A stretch of DNA of 57,904 bases. Origin: a virus. Under the pieces are notes generated by a model. That model saw only the letters and a program-made list of their open reading frames with translations. It was not told the DNA's origin and did not search any database. Of this stretch, positions 9,637 to 18,391 are shown piece by piece (positions within the stretch are counted from its first letter, which is position 1; each line of letters opens with the position of its first letter). Where the stretch lies: the IMG/VR virus record IMGVR_UViG_3300030012_002820, positions 1 to 57,904 of that record, one strand, 5' to 3'. The position numbers and the translations under genes were made by a program.

Positions 9637-10436
9637 TATCTGCCTAATTCTTTTTCTTTGCTTTCAATTGGAGCACTTGTTCTTAAATTATTTCTCTTTG
9701 CTATTAATTCATCCCAATAGCTCTGACCTTCTTCTTGACTTATAGAAAGTCCATATTCTTCATTTAATGTTTGAAAATAATTTTCCCTTGCTAAATCAAA
9801 ATTATTTTTATTAGCTTTCATTGCTTTTCGAACTTGTCTTTGAGTTAGTTCATAATCAGATACGTCCTTACTTTTACTAAACATTTTTGAAGGCATTGTT
9901 TTTTCTAATGATTCGTATGAACTTCCTCCTTCACTTACTTCACCCATATAAGGTTCAAGTTCCCTTTTTCCCATGTCTTTATAAGCACCTGAAGCATCTA
10001 GATTTTGAAGTTCTAGATTAGTAAGAGATTCTCTTCCTAAAGAAGAAGCAAGATTACCATCCATCATTTTTTCATACAATGCTCTATTTTTGCTAGAAGC
10101 AAGAGTTCCAACACTTTGAATTTCTTTTGCTGTATATTCTTTATCTCCAACTATTGTTCTATTAGAGTAAACATCTTCAGGTCTTTTAAATAATCTTTGT
10201 TTTAAGGTTGGAGCATCTGCTTTATCTAACCCCATATATTCTCTTCCTGCGCTATAATCTTTCCAAGCTTGTTTTTTTTCAGTTAAATCAAAAACTGAAT
10301 CACCAATTGCCATTCCCATTTGAAGTCCTTGCGATGCAGTTTCTAATAAGCTCTGACCCATCTTAGCTTCGCCTTGAATTTTTAAAGCTTTTCTATTTGC
10401 TTGGGCTAAATTTCTTTGAGCACTTGCTAAACTCAT
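9636..10436 (-). CDS. Uncharacterised late protein, 266 aa
   Basis: No family recognised. The protein is helical and charged, Gln/Lys/Glu-rich, with a short hydrophobic-amphipathic patch at about 28-50 (LLETASQGLQMGMAIGDSVF). It sits in the late operon between a fibre tip gene and the cupin-like gene, so a virion or assembly role is likely. The stop overlaps the next ATG by one base. Confidence 0.55.
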   Translation of the reverse strand: MSLASAQRNLAQANRKALKIQGEAKMGQSLLETASQGLQMGMAIGDSVFDLTEKKQAWKDYSAGREYMGLDKADAPTLKQRLFKRPEDVYSNRTIVGDKEYTAKEIQSVGTLASSKNRALYEKMMDGNLASSLGRESLTNLELQNLDASGAYKDMGKRELEPYMGEVSEGGSSYESLEKTMPSKMFSKSKDVSDYELTQRQVRKAMKANKNNFDLARENYFQTLNEEYGLSISQEEGQSYWDELIAKRNNLRTSAPIESKEKELGR

Positions 10437-10492
10437 GTTATTTCACCTTTGATATTTGGTTATAATTTACTAAACTATACATATCTTTTCAA

Positions 10493-11008
10493 TTAAATCC
10501 GAATATGCATTACTTTACCATCATTTCCGTCACCTCCATCTGAACCATCCGAACTACCACCATCACTTGTTCCACCATTTCCTCCATCACCACCTGAAAC
10601 ATCTGTAGTTCCTATACTACTAGAAGTAGTTATAACAACAATAGCACCACCATTTCCTCCTGCACCACCTCCTCCACCACCACCTGGACTATTAAAAGTA
10701 CCTGAACCTGCTACTCCACTTCCACCATCTCCTCCTGCAGAAGAAGGAACTGCTAATATAGTATTAGTTTCAGTACCTCCAGGAGTTCCATTTGCTCCAT
10801 TATCACCAATACTATTATTATGGTCGCCACCACCGCCACCTCCACCTCCCGCAGCACTTGAACAAACTTTTAATCTTACAGCATTGTTAGTTCCTTCCAT
10901 AACATCTCTCATCATTAAGATTAAATGAGGGTCTATTACTTCTAATCTAGTTATAGATTTAGTGACACTACCTGCGCCACCTGCACCTCCAGGATTACCT
11001 GCAGCCAT
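10493..11008 (-). CDS. Glycine-rich fibre tip or adhesin-like protein, 171 aa
   Basis: Long runs of Gly interspersed with Asn, Ser and Asp (for example GGGGGGGG at about 54-61 and 7-8 Gly near 109) make a polyglycine-type fold plausible, as in distal-tip adhesins of tailed phages. The short non-Gly part (about 15-50) may be the attachment segment. A good Shine-Dalgarno (AGGAG) lies 8 nt before the ATG. It is in the same frame as the preceding fibre gene, separated only by one amber codon and three sense codons, so occasional readthrough would add this domain to the fibre, which itself ends in a Gly-rich segment. Confidence 0.55.
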   Translation of the reverse strand: MAAGNPGGAGGAGSVTKSITRLEVIDPHLILMMRDVMEGTNNAVRLKVCSSAAGGGGGGGGDHNNSIGDNGANGTPGGTETNTILAVPSSAGGDGGSGVAGSGTFNSPGGGGGGGAGGNGGAIVVITTSSSIGTTDVSGGDGGNGGTSDGGSSDGSDGGDGNDGKVMHIRI

Positions 11009-11017
11009 AATTAACTC

Positions 11018-13708
11018 CTATGTACTTTCACCATTAGAACCACTACCACCTTTTGCCCTAATAGTTCCACTATTTGATATATATCTTGCTGATATTAAAA
11101 TAATACCACCTGAACCTCCACCACCTCCACCAAATCCACCTGCATTTGCACTACCTTGAGTACCATTCCCTCCGAGTCCTCCATTTTTGCCTGAAGCACC
11201 TGCATGTAAATTAGCTCCTAAACCACCTGCAGCTCCAATTCTAGAGTTTACTGCATTGCTACCACTATTTTCTATAACAGCACCACTTTCTATAGTTAAA
11301 GTTCCATTGCAAAACAATCTATACCCTTGTGTATACAACGTAACTCCATTTTTTACTGTAAAATCTTTAAAATAGCCATCATTTACCATTCTCCAATTGT
11401 TACCATCTCTATACATTATTCTTTGACCATAACCATTAGATGTTTCTGTAGAGTTAGCAGGTGGCATATTTATAGCATAAGTAGACTCACCATAAGCACT
11501 GTCTCTTGTATTTGTATACACAATTGTGCTTACATAAGAAGAACCATTATAAGAATCAGTACCATCTCCAAATAATCTACTTCTTTCTATTAAATATGTA
11601 TTTGATGTTATGTCGCCATTTTGTTCAAAAGTAATATTGCCATTAGCAAAAGAAGCTGAACCATTATTATTAAGACTATAACCATTAGAAACAGCTATAT
11701 TACCACTACTACTCATAACAATATTAGAGCCTGTAATTGCAGAACCACTTATAGACCAACCACCAACACTTCCACCTGTTTTATCAGCACTATTAACTGC
11801 AGAATCAGTAGCAGCATCAGACCTATTTGCAGTAGCATTATTAGCAGGTGCATTAGCAGTACCAGCTACATCAGCCCAATTAGTATTAGTATTTAATGTA
11901 TTACTTGTAGTTAAATCTGTGCCACCAATATTAACAGTTCCTTTAAAAGCAGAAGTTCCATCAGATTCTACATAAAAAGTAGGGGTATGTATTTCTCCTG
12001 TGCTTAAAAATGTAATATGACCATTAGAAGAAAATCCACTTGTAGTTTTATTTCCACTATAAATAGCACTTCCATCAATAGTCCATCCACCTACTGAACC
12101 ACCTGTTTTGTCTGCGTTGTTTACATCACTAGCGTTTTGAGCGTCATTTGCTTTACTTTCTATAGTACTAGCTGCAGTTCCTCCTATTGTTACGCTGTTA
12201 GTAATAGTACCACTAGTAGCGTAAAAATGACCTTTTAAATGAACGCTATCAGAATACAAGCCAAATAAATTACTTTGGCTACCATTTAATCCTGCATTTG
12301 TATCTGTAATGCCATCTAGCTTACCTAATCTTACTTTAGGCGCAGAACTTGTCCAATCAGAATAAGAATCTATATCAGCTTTTATGTCTATAAATGGAGA
12401 GTTGCTATCATCAGATGTTAAATATATAATACCTTGTCTTGCTGAATTACTAGTATTACCAATTCTAACAAAATCATCTCCTGCTGATGGAGAGCTAGTA
12501 TTATTAAATCCACCATTTTCAACAGTAATAGTTTTTCCATTTACACTAGCTACTTTGTATATTAATTTTTTTATAACATTAGTTGCACCACCTGCCGCAT
12601 TACTAGCAACCAAAGCTCCAGGATTTATTCTTTGCATCATTATTAAATCATTAGCTGCAAATGGGCAAATATTATTATTACTTGGGTCTTCAAAAGTTAT
12701 TGTTCCATCATCATCACTAGCACTTAAACCACTTGAGCTTTCTACTTTTGCTGAAGAAGAAACAAATATAGCCCCATTAGTTGCTCTAATTTGTTGTATT
12801 AATAATTCAAATACTGAAAGAGTACCTCTAACAGTAGCACTGCCTACTGACAAATGACCTGTATTGTCTATTTTCCATCCACTACCTGTGAAGCCTGAAG
12901 CAAAAGGGTGTGAAGATATATCATCACCTTTAACTAAAATATCTCCATTAGTAGTTAAATCATTAAAAGTTGGCGATGAACTTGTAGTTAAATGTTGACC
13001 TGTATTGTATTCAAGTTGTGTATCACCAATAGAATCATTTGCAATACTTAAAGCTGCAGTACTACCTTCTCCTTGACTATGACTAACAGATACTTGACTA
13101 TTGCCTGTAACATTAGACATATAATTACCTGTTGTATCTGTGCCTAATGCAACTGAGTCAGGTTGTATAGTTAATGAACCTGTCCCATTTCCTAAATTAG
13201 TTAATGTTAAAGAGCCATGCACATCTCCACTATTAAAGTTTACAACAGGAGATTTATTTATAGTAGTGCCTGATGCAATGTCTCCACCATTAATATCAAT
13301 ATTTGAAAAAGAAGGCTGACCTGTAAAGGAGTGATTTGCACTAATAGTTCTTGCAATTGTATTATGTACATATTGTGAATGGTCATCAGCAGTTAAATTA
13401 GCTAAATCATTATGAGATAATACACTTACAGTAAAACCTCCGCCTGAAGAAGTAGATGTAGCACTTACCCCTGAAGCTATTGACACAGAACTTGCAACTT
13501 TATCTCCTTGATTAGTATTAGCTTGAGATGTACCCATCTCTTTCCAACCTGTTTCATCTCTAACAAGATGTACTAATCCTTTGCCAGGTATTTTTCTAAA
13601 TTGTTGTGTGCCAACCCTACCTTCTAATGTTGATGGATTACCTCTATCTAGTGTAGGATTTTCAGCTTGTTGATGCCTTGCTCTTCTTGTGTCTTTAGAA
13701 GTAGGCAT
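11018..13708 (-). CDS. Tail fibre with Gly-rich C terminus, 896 aa
   Basis: The N-terminal 75 residues are basic and include a GKGLVHLVRD-type segment, probably the virion attachment. The shaft is Ser/Thr/Asn-rich with beta-repeat character and two copies of a module around ADKTGGSVGGW followed by SAI (about 530-560 and 650-680). The last 80 residues become Gly-rich and end GGSGSNGEST at an amber codon. It is directly coupled to the tail hub gene upstream (ATG overlaps its stop). Receptor binding is inferred from repeat architecture and position. Confidence 0.7.
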   Translation of the reverse strand: MPTSKDTRRARHQQAENPTLDRGNPSTLEGRVGTQQFRKIPGKGLVHLVRDETGWKEMGTSQANTNQGDKVASSVSIASGVSATSTSSGGGFTVSVLSHNDLANLTADDHSQYVHNTIARTISANHSFTGQPSFSNIDINGGDIASGTTINKSPVVNFNSGDVHGSLTLTNLGNGTGSLTIQPDSVALGTDTTGNYMSNVTGNSQVSVSHSQGEGSTAALSIANDSIGDTQLEYNTGQHLTTSSSPTFNDLTTNGDILVKGDDISSHPFASGFTGSGWKIDNTGHLSVGSATVRGTLSVFELLIQQIRATNGAIFVSSSAKVESSSGLSASDDDGTITFEDPSNNNICPFAANDLIMMQRINPGALVASNAAGGATNVIKKLIYKVASVNGKTITVENGGFNNTSSPSAGDDFVRIGNTSNSARQGIIYLTSDDSNSPFIDIKADIDSYSDWTSSAPKVRLGKLDGITDTNAGLNGSQSNLFGLYSDSVHLKGHFYATSGTITNSVTIGGTAASTIESKANDAQNASDVNNADKTGGSVGGWTIDGSAIYSGNKTTSGFSSNGHITFLSTGEIHTPTFYVESDGTSAFKGTVNIGGTDLTTSNTLNTNTNWADVAGTANAPANNATANRSDAATDSAVNSADKTGGSVGGWSISGSAITGSNIVMSSSGNIAVSNGYSLNNNGSASFANGNITFEQNGDITSNTYLIERSRLFGDGTDSYNGSSYVSTIVYTNTRDSAYGESTYAINMPPANSTETSNGYGQRIMYRDGNNWRMVNDGYFKDFTVKNGVTLYTQGYRLFCNGTLTIESGAVIENSGSNAVNSRIGAAGGLGANLHAGASGKNGGLGGNGTQGSANAGGFGGGGGGSGGIILISARYISNSGTIRAKGGSGSNGEST

Positions 13709-16575
13709 TATTTCATAGGTTTCTCTCTATAGACAATTGTTATATCATTGATAGAAAAATCAGCAGGCACAGTGCCACTTGATGAAAAAACTAATTGTAC
13801 AGAGCGTATATTGTTTACAGAAGAAGGAGGAATTAATTCTGCTTGTTTCCAATCACCACTAGTGTCTAATAATCCTTGTGTATTATTATATGCAGTAGTT
13901 GATGTGCCTGAAAATACAGAAGAATTTGAAATCTCAGTTCCAGTACTTCCTATTAAATCTTCTCCATTAGTACCAAAATGTACTCTTAATTTAGAATTAC
14001 CAGTACATTTATAAGTCACATAAAATTTAAAACATTTTTTTCTAGACGCAGGATTGCCAAATGTAAAATCTTTTGTTACAAATCTTACAGACGTAGCAGC
14101 TAAAGAGGTATCATCCCATTTTCTTAATTTATAAGAACCTCCTGAATTTGTAAAATATTTTATATTATCATCAACATCTAATATAAAATTAGTTTTATTG
14201 TTAGATAATTTACCTGTTCCTTTTGTCCAAGACTTAGTATAAAAAGAAAATTCAAATGTATCTACACCATTAGTTCCACCACTAACTATTATTTTTTTGT
14301 TTAAAGGTAAATATCCAATATCTGAAGTAGCTGAAACAAATGTTTGCCATTCAGATTCTAATATTTTACCATCTATTAAATTAGAAACTCTCTCTCCATC
14401 ATATAAATAACAACCATTTTCATTAACCCATGCTATTCCTATATCAGTAGAGCAACTAGCAGATGGATGTGCTATTCCTTTACCAACAAAAGTGTCTTCT
14501 AAAAATTCAGCATCTCTTGTAGCATTTATTAAATACATTACATTTTTCTTATATTGCAATATTCTATCAGCATAAGATTCTAATTTTACAATAACATCGC
14601 CATCATTATTAACAACATCAATACTTCTTCCTTCAGAAGGTATTACATCAAAACCACCAACTTTACTTTTAATCATTCTATCGCCAAACTTTTTGCTGTT
14701 TTGATATACGTTAGCAACATAAGTTCTTCTGTTTAAAACTGTAGCTGTTTGATAACTAGCTATAATACTATCTACGCTAGGCTTAAATCCGTTAATTGCT
14801 TCATAAGATTCTAAAAGTGGCAATCCATCAGTTTTAATTGTATTAGATACCTTATCTGTATCGTTTGAAAATCTACCTGTTTTAGGATATTCAGATTCCC
14901 ACGCACCTTTTAAACCTTTTAAATATTTTAATTGTGCTATTCTATAAGGTACACCATCATCTTCTATATATAGATTTGCACCTGTAACACGATTATTTCC
15001 AACAGATGTATTAACCCTAGCTTGTATTCCTATTTGGTATGCATTTGTAGAATCATCAAGGATAATTTCTTGATTTGCTCCACCTCCAAAATCATATAAT
15101 AAACTTTCAGCTTCAGTTTCATCATAAGTATAACTAAATAAAAACTTTTGTTTTCCTCTTGTAGTTACACCTATTAAATCACTATCTCCAACTCTCATAT
15201 CAGACAATTGTATTAATTCCCATCCAGGAAGGTCTTTCCATTTAGAATAAGGCGAAGGGTCATCAGCTGCTGTAACGCCATTACTATAAATATCTCCATC
15301 TCTAACCCAAGTCGTTGACATATCTAATTCAAACATTCCAGGATAAAAAGTACTTGATATTGCTGTTTCATAAGCATCATCATAAGGAAACTCTAAAATA
15401 TGCCATTGACCTGCAGGTGTGCTAACATCTGTAAATTTTGTATGGTCAATACGCCATTTCATATAATTATTAAAATTTTGATTATCTATAATTTTTATAT
15501 AAGCATCTGCTATATTAAAAGACACTGTAGATTGATTTGATAAATTTCTTGTATGTGTTCCTAACCAATATTGTTGATTCTCTTTACCTGTCATTCTAAC
15601 TGCTATATAAATAGATTGACCACTCCCAAAGCTTTTACGACTACTTTGATTAAAAGTAGAACCATAAGTAGTCCATTTTAAGTCAGCACTAGCATCATCG
15701 TCTTCTTTTTTAAAAGCAATACCAAAAGAATGATAGTTACTAGAATTATATCCATCTGTTCCTCTAAAAGATGTTTGCCAATGCTCTCTATTTATATTAT
15801 CATCTCCAGGAGTATTTCCCTCTGCATATGTTAATTGAAAAGTATGGGTATATAAATTGTTATTATCAGGATTACCACTAGAAGTTCCTGCTCCAGGAGA
15901 TTCTGATACATGTGAAAAATTATATAATTGGTCATCAGGTACTAAGTTCCTAACTGTCCAATGTATACCTGTTGATGGTGCGTTAGTAGACGTACTTTGC
16001 GATATAGAGCCCACAGTGGGGGCTAGAAGCTCTTGTTTTTCTCTTTTCCAACCTGTAATCGAAACAGGACTAGAAGCGTCAGGAAAGAGACTTCTATTTA
16101 TTGCACCTATCCATTGAGGTGGATTGTTTGTATTAGCAAAATTTGCATCAGATATTCTTAATGCTCCATCTACATAATAGTAAACAGGTTTAGCTGTTTC
16201 ATCAGTTCCCCAATCAGAAGATAAATCTAATACATTAGCAACTGTAGCCCATGTAGTATTCCCAGGCAACCAATAAAATTTACCTAAATTATCAACCCAT
16301 AATATTATATAATCTGTATCAGTTTGTGTTGTTCCATTAGCTGCATAATCACTACTAAATCTAAATAAAGAATAGCCATCGGTTATAGTACTTGCACTAG
16401 GTGCACTGTTAGTAGTAATGTCAACAGAACCTCCTGACATAGTTATTTGCCCTACAGTATCAACAGATATATTATTAGCTTGAGCTAATTCATCTTGAGC
16501 TATATCCCTAGAATCTGTTTTAGTATTTAACCCATTGTGAAAACTACTTATAGCTAAATGTTGCTTTCCTGCCAT
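13708..16575 (-). CDS. Tail hub/stabilisation beta-propeller-like protein, 955 aa
   Basis: The N terminus (FHNGLNTKTDSRDIAQDELA followed by NNISVDTVGQI) is the typical opening of podovirus tubular-tail B / packaged-DNA stabilisation proteins, which fold as beta-propellers. Residues about 600-830 carry blade-like repeats such as GIAWVNENGCYLYDG. A long insertion with Trp/Tyr-rich beta segments (about 170-440) is probably a carbohydrate-binding-type module. It lies next to the fibre and just after the lysis genes. The assignment rests on motif style and location; a search with T7 gp12 or P22 gp10 profiles would decide. Confidence 0.6.
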   Translation of the reverse strand: MAGKQHLAISSFHNGLNTKTDSRDIAQDELAQANNISVDTVGQITMSGGSVDITTNSAPSASTITDGYSLFRFSSDYAANGTTQTDTDYIILWVDNLGKFYWLPGNTTWATVANVLDLSSDWGTDETAKPVYYYVDGALRISDANFANTNNPPQWIGAINRSLFPDASSPVSITGWKREKQELLAPTVGSISQSTSTNAPSTGIHWTVRNLVPDDQLYNFSHVSESPGAGTSSGNPDNNNLYTHTFQLTYAEGNTPGDDNINREHWQTSFRGTDGYNSSNYHSFGIAFKKEDDDASADLKWTTYGSTFNQSSRKSFGSGQSIYIAVRMTGKENQQYWLGTHTRNLSNQSTVSFNIADAYIKIIDNQNFNNYMKWRIDHTKFTDVSTPAGQWHILEFPYDDAYETAISSTFYPGMFELDMSTTWVRDGDIYSNGVTAADDPSPYSKWKDLPGWELIQLSDMRVGDSDLIGVTTRGKQKFLFSYTYDETEAESLLYDFGGGANQEIILDDSTNAYQIGIQARVNTSVGNNRVTGANLYIEDDGVPYRIAQLKYLKGLKGAWESEYPKTGRFSNDTDKVSNTIKTDGLPLLESYEAINGFKPSVDSIIASYQTATVLNRRTYVANVYQNSKKFGDRMIKSKVGGFDVIPSEGRSIDVVNNDGDVIVKLESYADRILQYKKNVMYLINATRDAEFLEDTFVGKGIAHPSASCSTDIGIAWVNENGCYLYDGERVSNLIDGKILESEWQTFVSATSDIGYLPLNKKIIVSGGTNGVDTFEFSFYTKSWTKGTGKLSNNKTNFILDVDDNIKYFTNSGGSYKLRKWDDTSLAATSVRFVTKDFTFGNPASRKKCFKFYVTYKCTGNSKLRVHFGTNGEDLIGSTGTEISNSSVFSGTSTTAYNNTQGLLDTSGDWKQAELIPPSSVNNIRSVQLVFSSSGTVPADFSINDITIVYREKPMK

Positions 16576-16577
16576 TT

Positions 16578-17060
16578 TTATATATCTTTACGTTTTTCAG
16601 CCTTTTCAAGAAAATGTGCAATAGTACCTGCTCCTCCTTCTGTATTATAATATTTTTTCCAATAATCTGCCATACCTTCTAAATCCATAGGTATTTTTTT
16701 AGGTACACGCCAATATTTAATTCTGCAAAATATTATACCTGCAAACATATTACCCCATAACAAATGTTTTAACCCTTCATCTGTTAAATCTAACAATCTA
16801 TCAGGTTCAATATGCATAATATCACATACTCTATTTAGCTTTTTTTCTCTATAAGAAAGATAATTTTCGATACAATCTTTTGCAGTAGCACTTTCTACTT
16901 GCCAAAAAGAACGAGCAATCCCTGAACCGATTTGATATATATAATCATATCCTGATTCTACCATACCTGTAAGGAATACTAACTCTTCAGATTCAGGGCT
17001 CCACATACCCATTTTTTCAAGAGTATCTTTAATTAAAGCTCTTATTTGTTTATGGTTCAT
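16578..17060 (-). CDS. Endolysin, lysozyme-like fold, 160 aa
   Basis: A predicted peptidoglycan hydrolase that degrades the host cell wall for release. The likely catalytic acid is E35 in TGMVESGYDY. It is followed by RSFWQVESATAKDC, the Q-x-E-x-x-T pattern typical of glycosidase-type phage lysozymes, and by the C-terminal IKYWRVPKKIP and YWKKYYNT segments that close the fold. There is no signal peptide, so it needs a holin. Its ATG overlaps the end of the preceding membrane-protein gene by 4 nt, placing it in the lysis cassette. Confidence 0.7.
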   Translation of the reverse strand: MNHKQIRALIKDTLEKMGMWSPESEELVFLTGMVESGYDYIYQIGSGIARSFWQVESATAKDCIENYLSYREKKLNRVCDIMHIEPDRLLDLTDEGLKHLLWGNMFAGIIFCRIKYWRVPKKIPMDLEGMADYWKKYYNTEGGAGTIAHFLEKAEKRKDI

Positions 17061-17308
17061 TTAAAAATTTGCCATTTTAGATTTATAATCGCCTTTACGA
17101 CATCTAAAACTTCTTTCATGATTTTTTCTTTTTCAGCTTTAGTAATCTTTTTATCTCTGTTAGCATCTTCTAATGTTTTAACTACATCTTGCAGTTCTTT
17201 CATTATACTTCTATAACGAGTACTAACTAGAGTTAGACCACCTGCTAATAAAATCCCAATTAGATAAAAGAAATTTGTCCAACTGAGATAACCCATCAAA
17301 AAGTCCAT
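17057..17308 (-). CDS. Holin-like single-span membrane protein, 83 aa
   Basis: Residues about 10-30 (WTNFFYLIGILLAGGLTLVS) form one strong transmembrane helix. The remainder is a Lys/Glu-rich cytoplasmic helix with an EF-hand-like stretch (DANRDKKITKAE). It overlaps the endolysin start by 4 nt. Role as holin, antiholin or pinholin is inferred from size, topology and coupling. Confidence 0.55.
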   Translation of the reverse strand: MDFLMGYLSWTNFFYLIGILLAGGLTLVSTRYRSIMKELQDVVKTLEDANRDKKITKAEKEKIMKEVLDVVKAIINLKWQIFK

Positions 17309-17325
17309 ATCATACTCCTATTTTA

Positions 17326-17586
17326 TTAATTGTTTTTACCACCATTTATTCTGCCTTTTAGATAGTTAAGGTCATCACTAATATCATTTATTTCTTTAAT
17401 AATATCTTCGTGTCTTCTATCTCTTCCTTCATCAGACCTATTCCATCTATCTATAAGCTTTATACAGATATTCTCTATTTCTCCTAATTTGCTCATCAAT
17501 GTTTTTTGTAGAAACATTATTTGACCTGCAAATAGAAAAACTACAACACCTACTATCCCCCATTCTGCTAAATTAAAGTCAGCCAT
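17326..17586 (-). CDS. Holin/spanin-like single-span membrane protein, 86 aa
   Basis: One transmembrane helix at about 9-28 (GIVGVVVFLFAGQIMFLQ) is followed by a charged coiled coil, a layout shared by holins of several phages and by inner-membrane spanins. Its ribosome-binding site lies partly inside the 3' arm of an inverted repeat (17588-17651), so translation may be structure controlled. It is second in a run of small membrane proteins leading to endolysin. Confidence 0.5.
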   Translation of the reverse strand: MADFNLAEWGIVGVVVFLFAGQIMFLQKTLMSKLGEIENICIKLIDRWNRSDEGRDRRHEDIIKEINDISDDLNYLKGRINGGKNN

Positions 17587-17587
17587 A

Positions 17588-17651
17588 ACTACGCTCCCTG
17601 ACTGTATTCGAGGAGGAGGCGATTTGTGAAGAGGTAAGCAAAGAGCGTAGT
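17588..17651 (-). promoter_or_regulatory. Inverted repeat overlapping a lysis-gene ribosome-binding site
   Basis: Two perfect 9-nt arms (ACTACGCTC at 17588-17596 and GAGCGTAGT at 17643-17651) enclose 46 nt. In the minus-strand transcript the 3' arm ends one base before the AUG of the 86-residue membrane protein and includes part of its AGGGAG Shine-Dalgarno. A translational switch is inferred. Confidence 0.5.
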
Positions 17652-17672
17652 ATGACTAATTAGATAATTCAT
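17589..17672 (-). CDS. Possible 27-aa hydrophobic lysis peptide
   Basis: An ATG inside the end of the 47-residue holin-like gene opens a 27-residue frame (MNYLISHTTLFAYLFTNRLL then EYSQGA) that ends UAG two bases before the next AUG. It fills the only gap in the lysis cassette and is hydrophobic, but its ribosome-binding site is weak (AAAGA) and it overlaps an inverted repeat, so it may be chance. Confidence 0.25.
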   Translation of the reverse strand: MNYLISHTTLFAYLFTNRLLLEYSQGA

Positions 17673-17799
17673 TTTTTATCTTTATTATTATATATATTAA
17701 TGTTGCTGCGGAAACTAAAGTTTGAAGCACCATAGGCAAATTTACCCACCAAACGCCTACTCCTAAAACTCCATTACCTACAGTTTTTAAACTATCCAA
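17656..17799 (-). CDS. Small holin-like membrane protein, 47 aa, TTG start
   Basis: A TTG at 17797-17799, 8-10 nt after an AAAGGA ribosome-binding site, starts a 47-residue protein. It has a hydrophobic helix (about 22-41, LPMVLQTLVSAATLIYIIIK) and a Gly/Val-rich N-terminal part (VGNGVLGVGVWWVNLP). The size, single or hairpin membrane span and charged Lys-rich C terminus fit a class of tiny phage holins. It lies in the lysis block upstream of two more membrane proteins and endolysin. Confidence 0.55.
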   Translation of the reverse strand: MDSLKTVGNGVLGVGVWWVNLPMVLQTLVSAATLIYIIIKIKNELSN

Positions 17800-17851
17800 T
17801 GTTATTTTTCCTTTATTAGTTTTACAACAACATTAAAAGCAGTTCCTACAT

Positions 17852-17870
17852 TATAAGTATAGTACTTATA
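17852..17870. other. AT-rich hairpin, 8-bp stem with 3-nt loop
   Basis: TATAAGTA and TACTTATA flank the loop TAG, immediately after the coiled-coil gene and before the lysis block. There is no T-tract, so it is not a standard terminator. It could be a processing or promoter element. Confidence 0.4.
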
Positions 17871-17871
17871 G

Positions 17872-18063
17872 CTACTTGGCAGGTTCACTTGCAAGTTCTT
17901 TTAATCCTGCTATTGCACCTTCAAGAGCTATTTTTTGTGTAGTTCTTTCTTGCTGCATTTGTGTTATTTGTTGTAATTCATCAGTTACTTTTTTTAAGTT
18001 TTCTTCATGCTGTTTTATTTTAGCATCAATTTCACTTACTTTTACGCCTTTCTTCTCAGACAT
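17872..18063 (-). CDS. Small coiled-coil protein, 63 aa
   Basis: After a Lys-rich start the whole protein is a single heptad-patterned helix (ISEIDAKIKQHEENLKKV-type spacing, Gln-rich centre). Comparable tiny coiled-coil proteins are common beside tail fibre and lysis genes. No function can be assigned. Confidence 0.5.
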   Translation of the reverse strand: MSEKKGVKVSEIDAKIKQHEENLKKVTDELQQITQMQQERTTQKIALEGAIAGLKELASEPAK

Positions 18064-18076
18064 ATTTAACTCCTTC

Positions 18077-18388
18077 TCAGTTATTTTTTATGTTTTCTTC
18101 GTTTTTATTATTCCATTCTATTTCTTTTAGAATAATAATATTCTCATTGTTTATATTAATTGTATCAAGCTGATATTGTATTCTTTTTAAAATACTATCA
18201 ACTTCCCACATACTTTCATATAAATCTTTTTCTATTTCTTCAGAACTTTTTCCAATATAAAAATTGTCACAAGCCCACAGGAATATACAAGCAAACAGCA
18301 TATAAGCCCAAGCACGATAAAAATACTTACTAGGTTTAAAATAATATTTTTTATCCACAACATTCACACATACAACAGTCGCAATCAC
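18077..18388 (-). CDS. Membrane or lipoprotein-like protein, 103 aa
   Basis: A hydrophobic segment at about 28-41 ends with a lipobox-like FLWAC-D, followed by a Glu/Asn-rich helical domain (DLYESMWEVDSILKRIQYQL). With an internal Met just before the hydrophobic stretch as start it would look like a small lipoprotein, the layout of an outer-membrane spanin; with the listed start it is a single-span protein. Neighbouring lysis genes make a spanin role possible. Confidence 0.45.
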   Translation of the reverse strand: MIATVVCVNVVDKKYYFKPSKYFYRAWAYMLFACIFLWACDNFYIGKSSEEIEKDLYESMWEVDSILKRIQYQLDTININNENIIILKEIEWNNKNEENIKNN

Positions 18389-18391
18389 ATT

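Noticed and set aside
11018-11020. Stop-codon reassignment of TAG in the phage
   Set aside because: Other genes end normally in TAG close to the next start, so a general recoding is not supported; only local readthrough remains possible.
12384-12857. 157-residue plus-strand frame in the fibre gene
   Set aside because: Complementary to fibre repeats; Pro/Leu/Ser-rich mirror sequence with no start signals.
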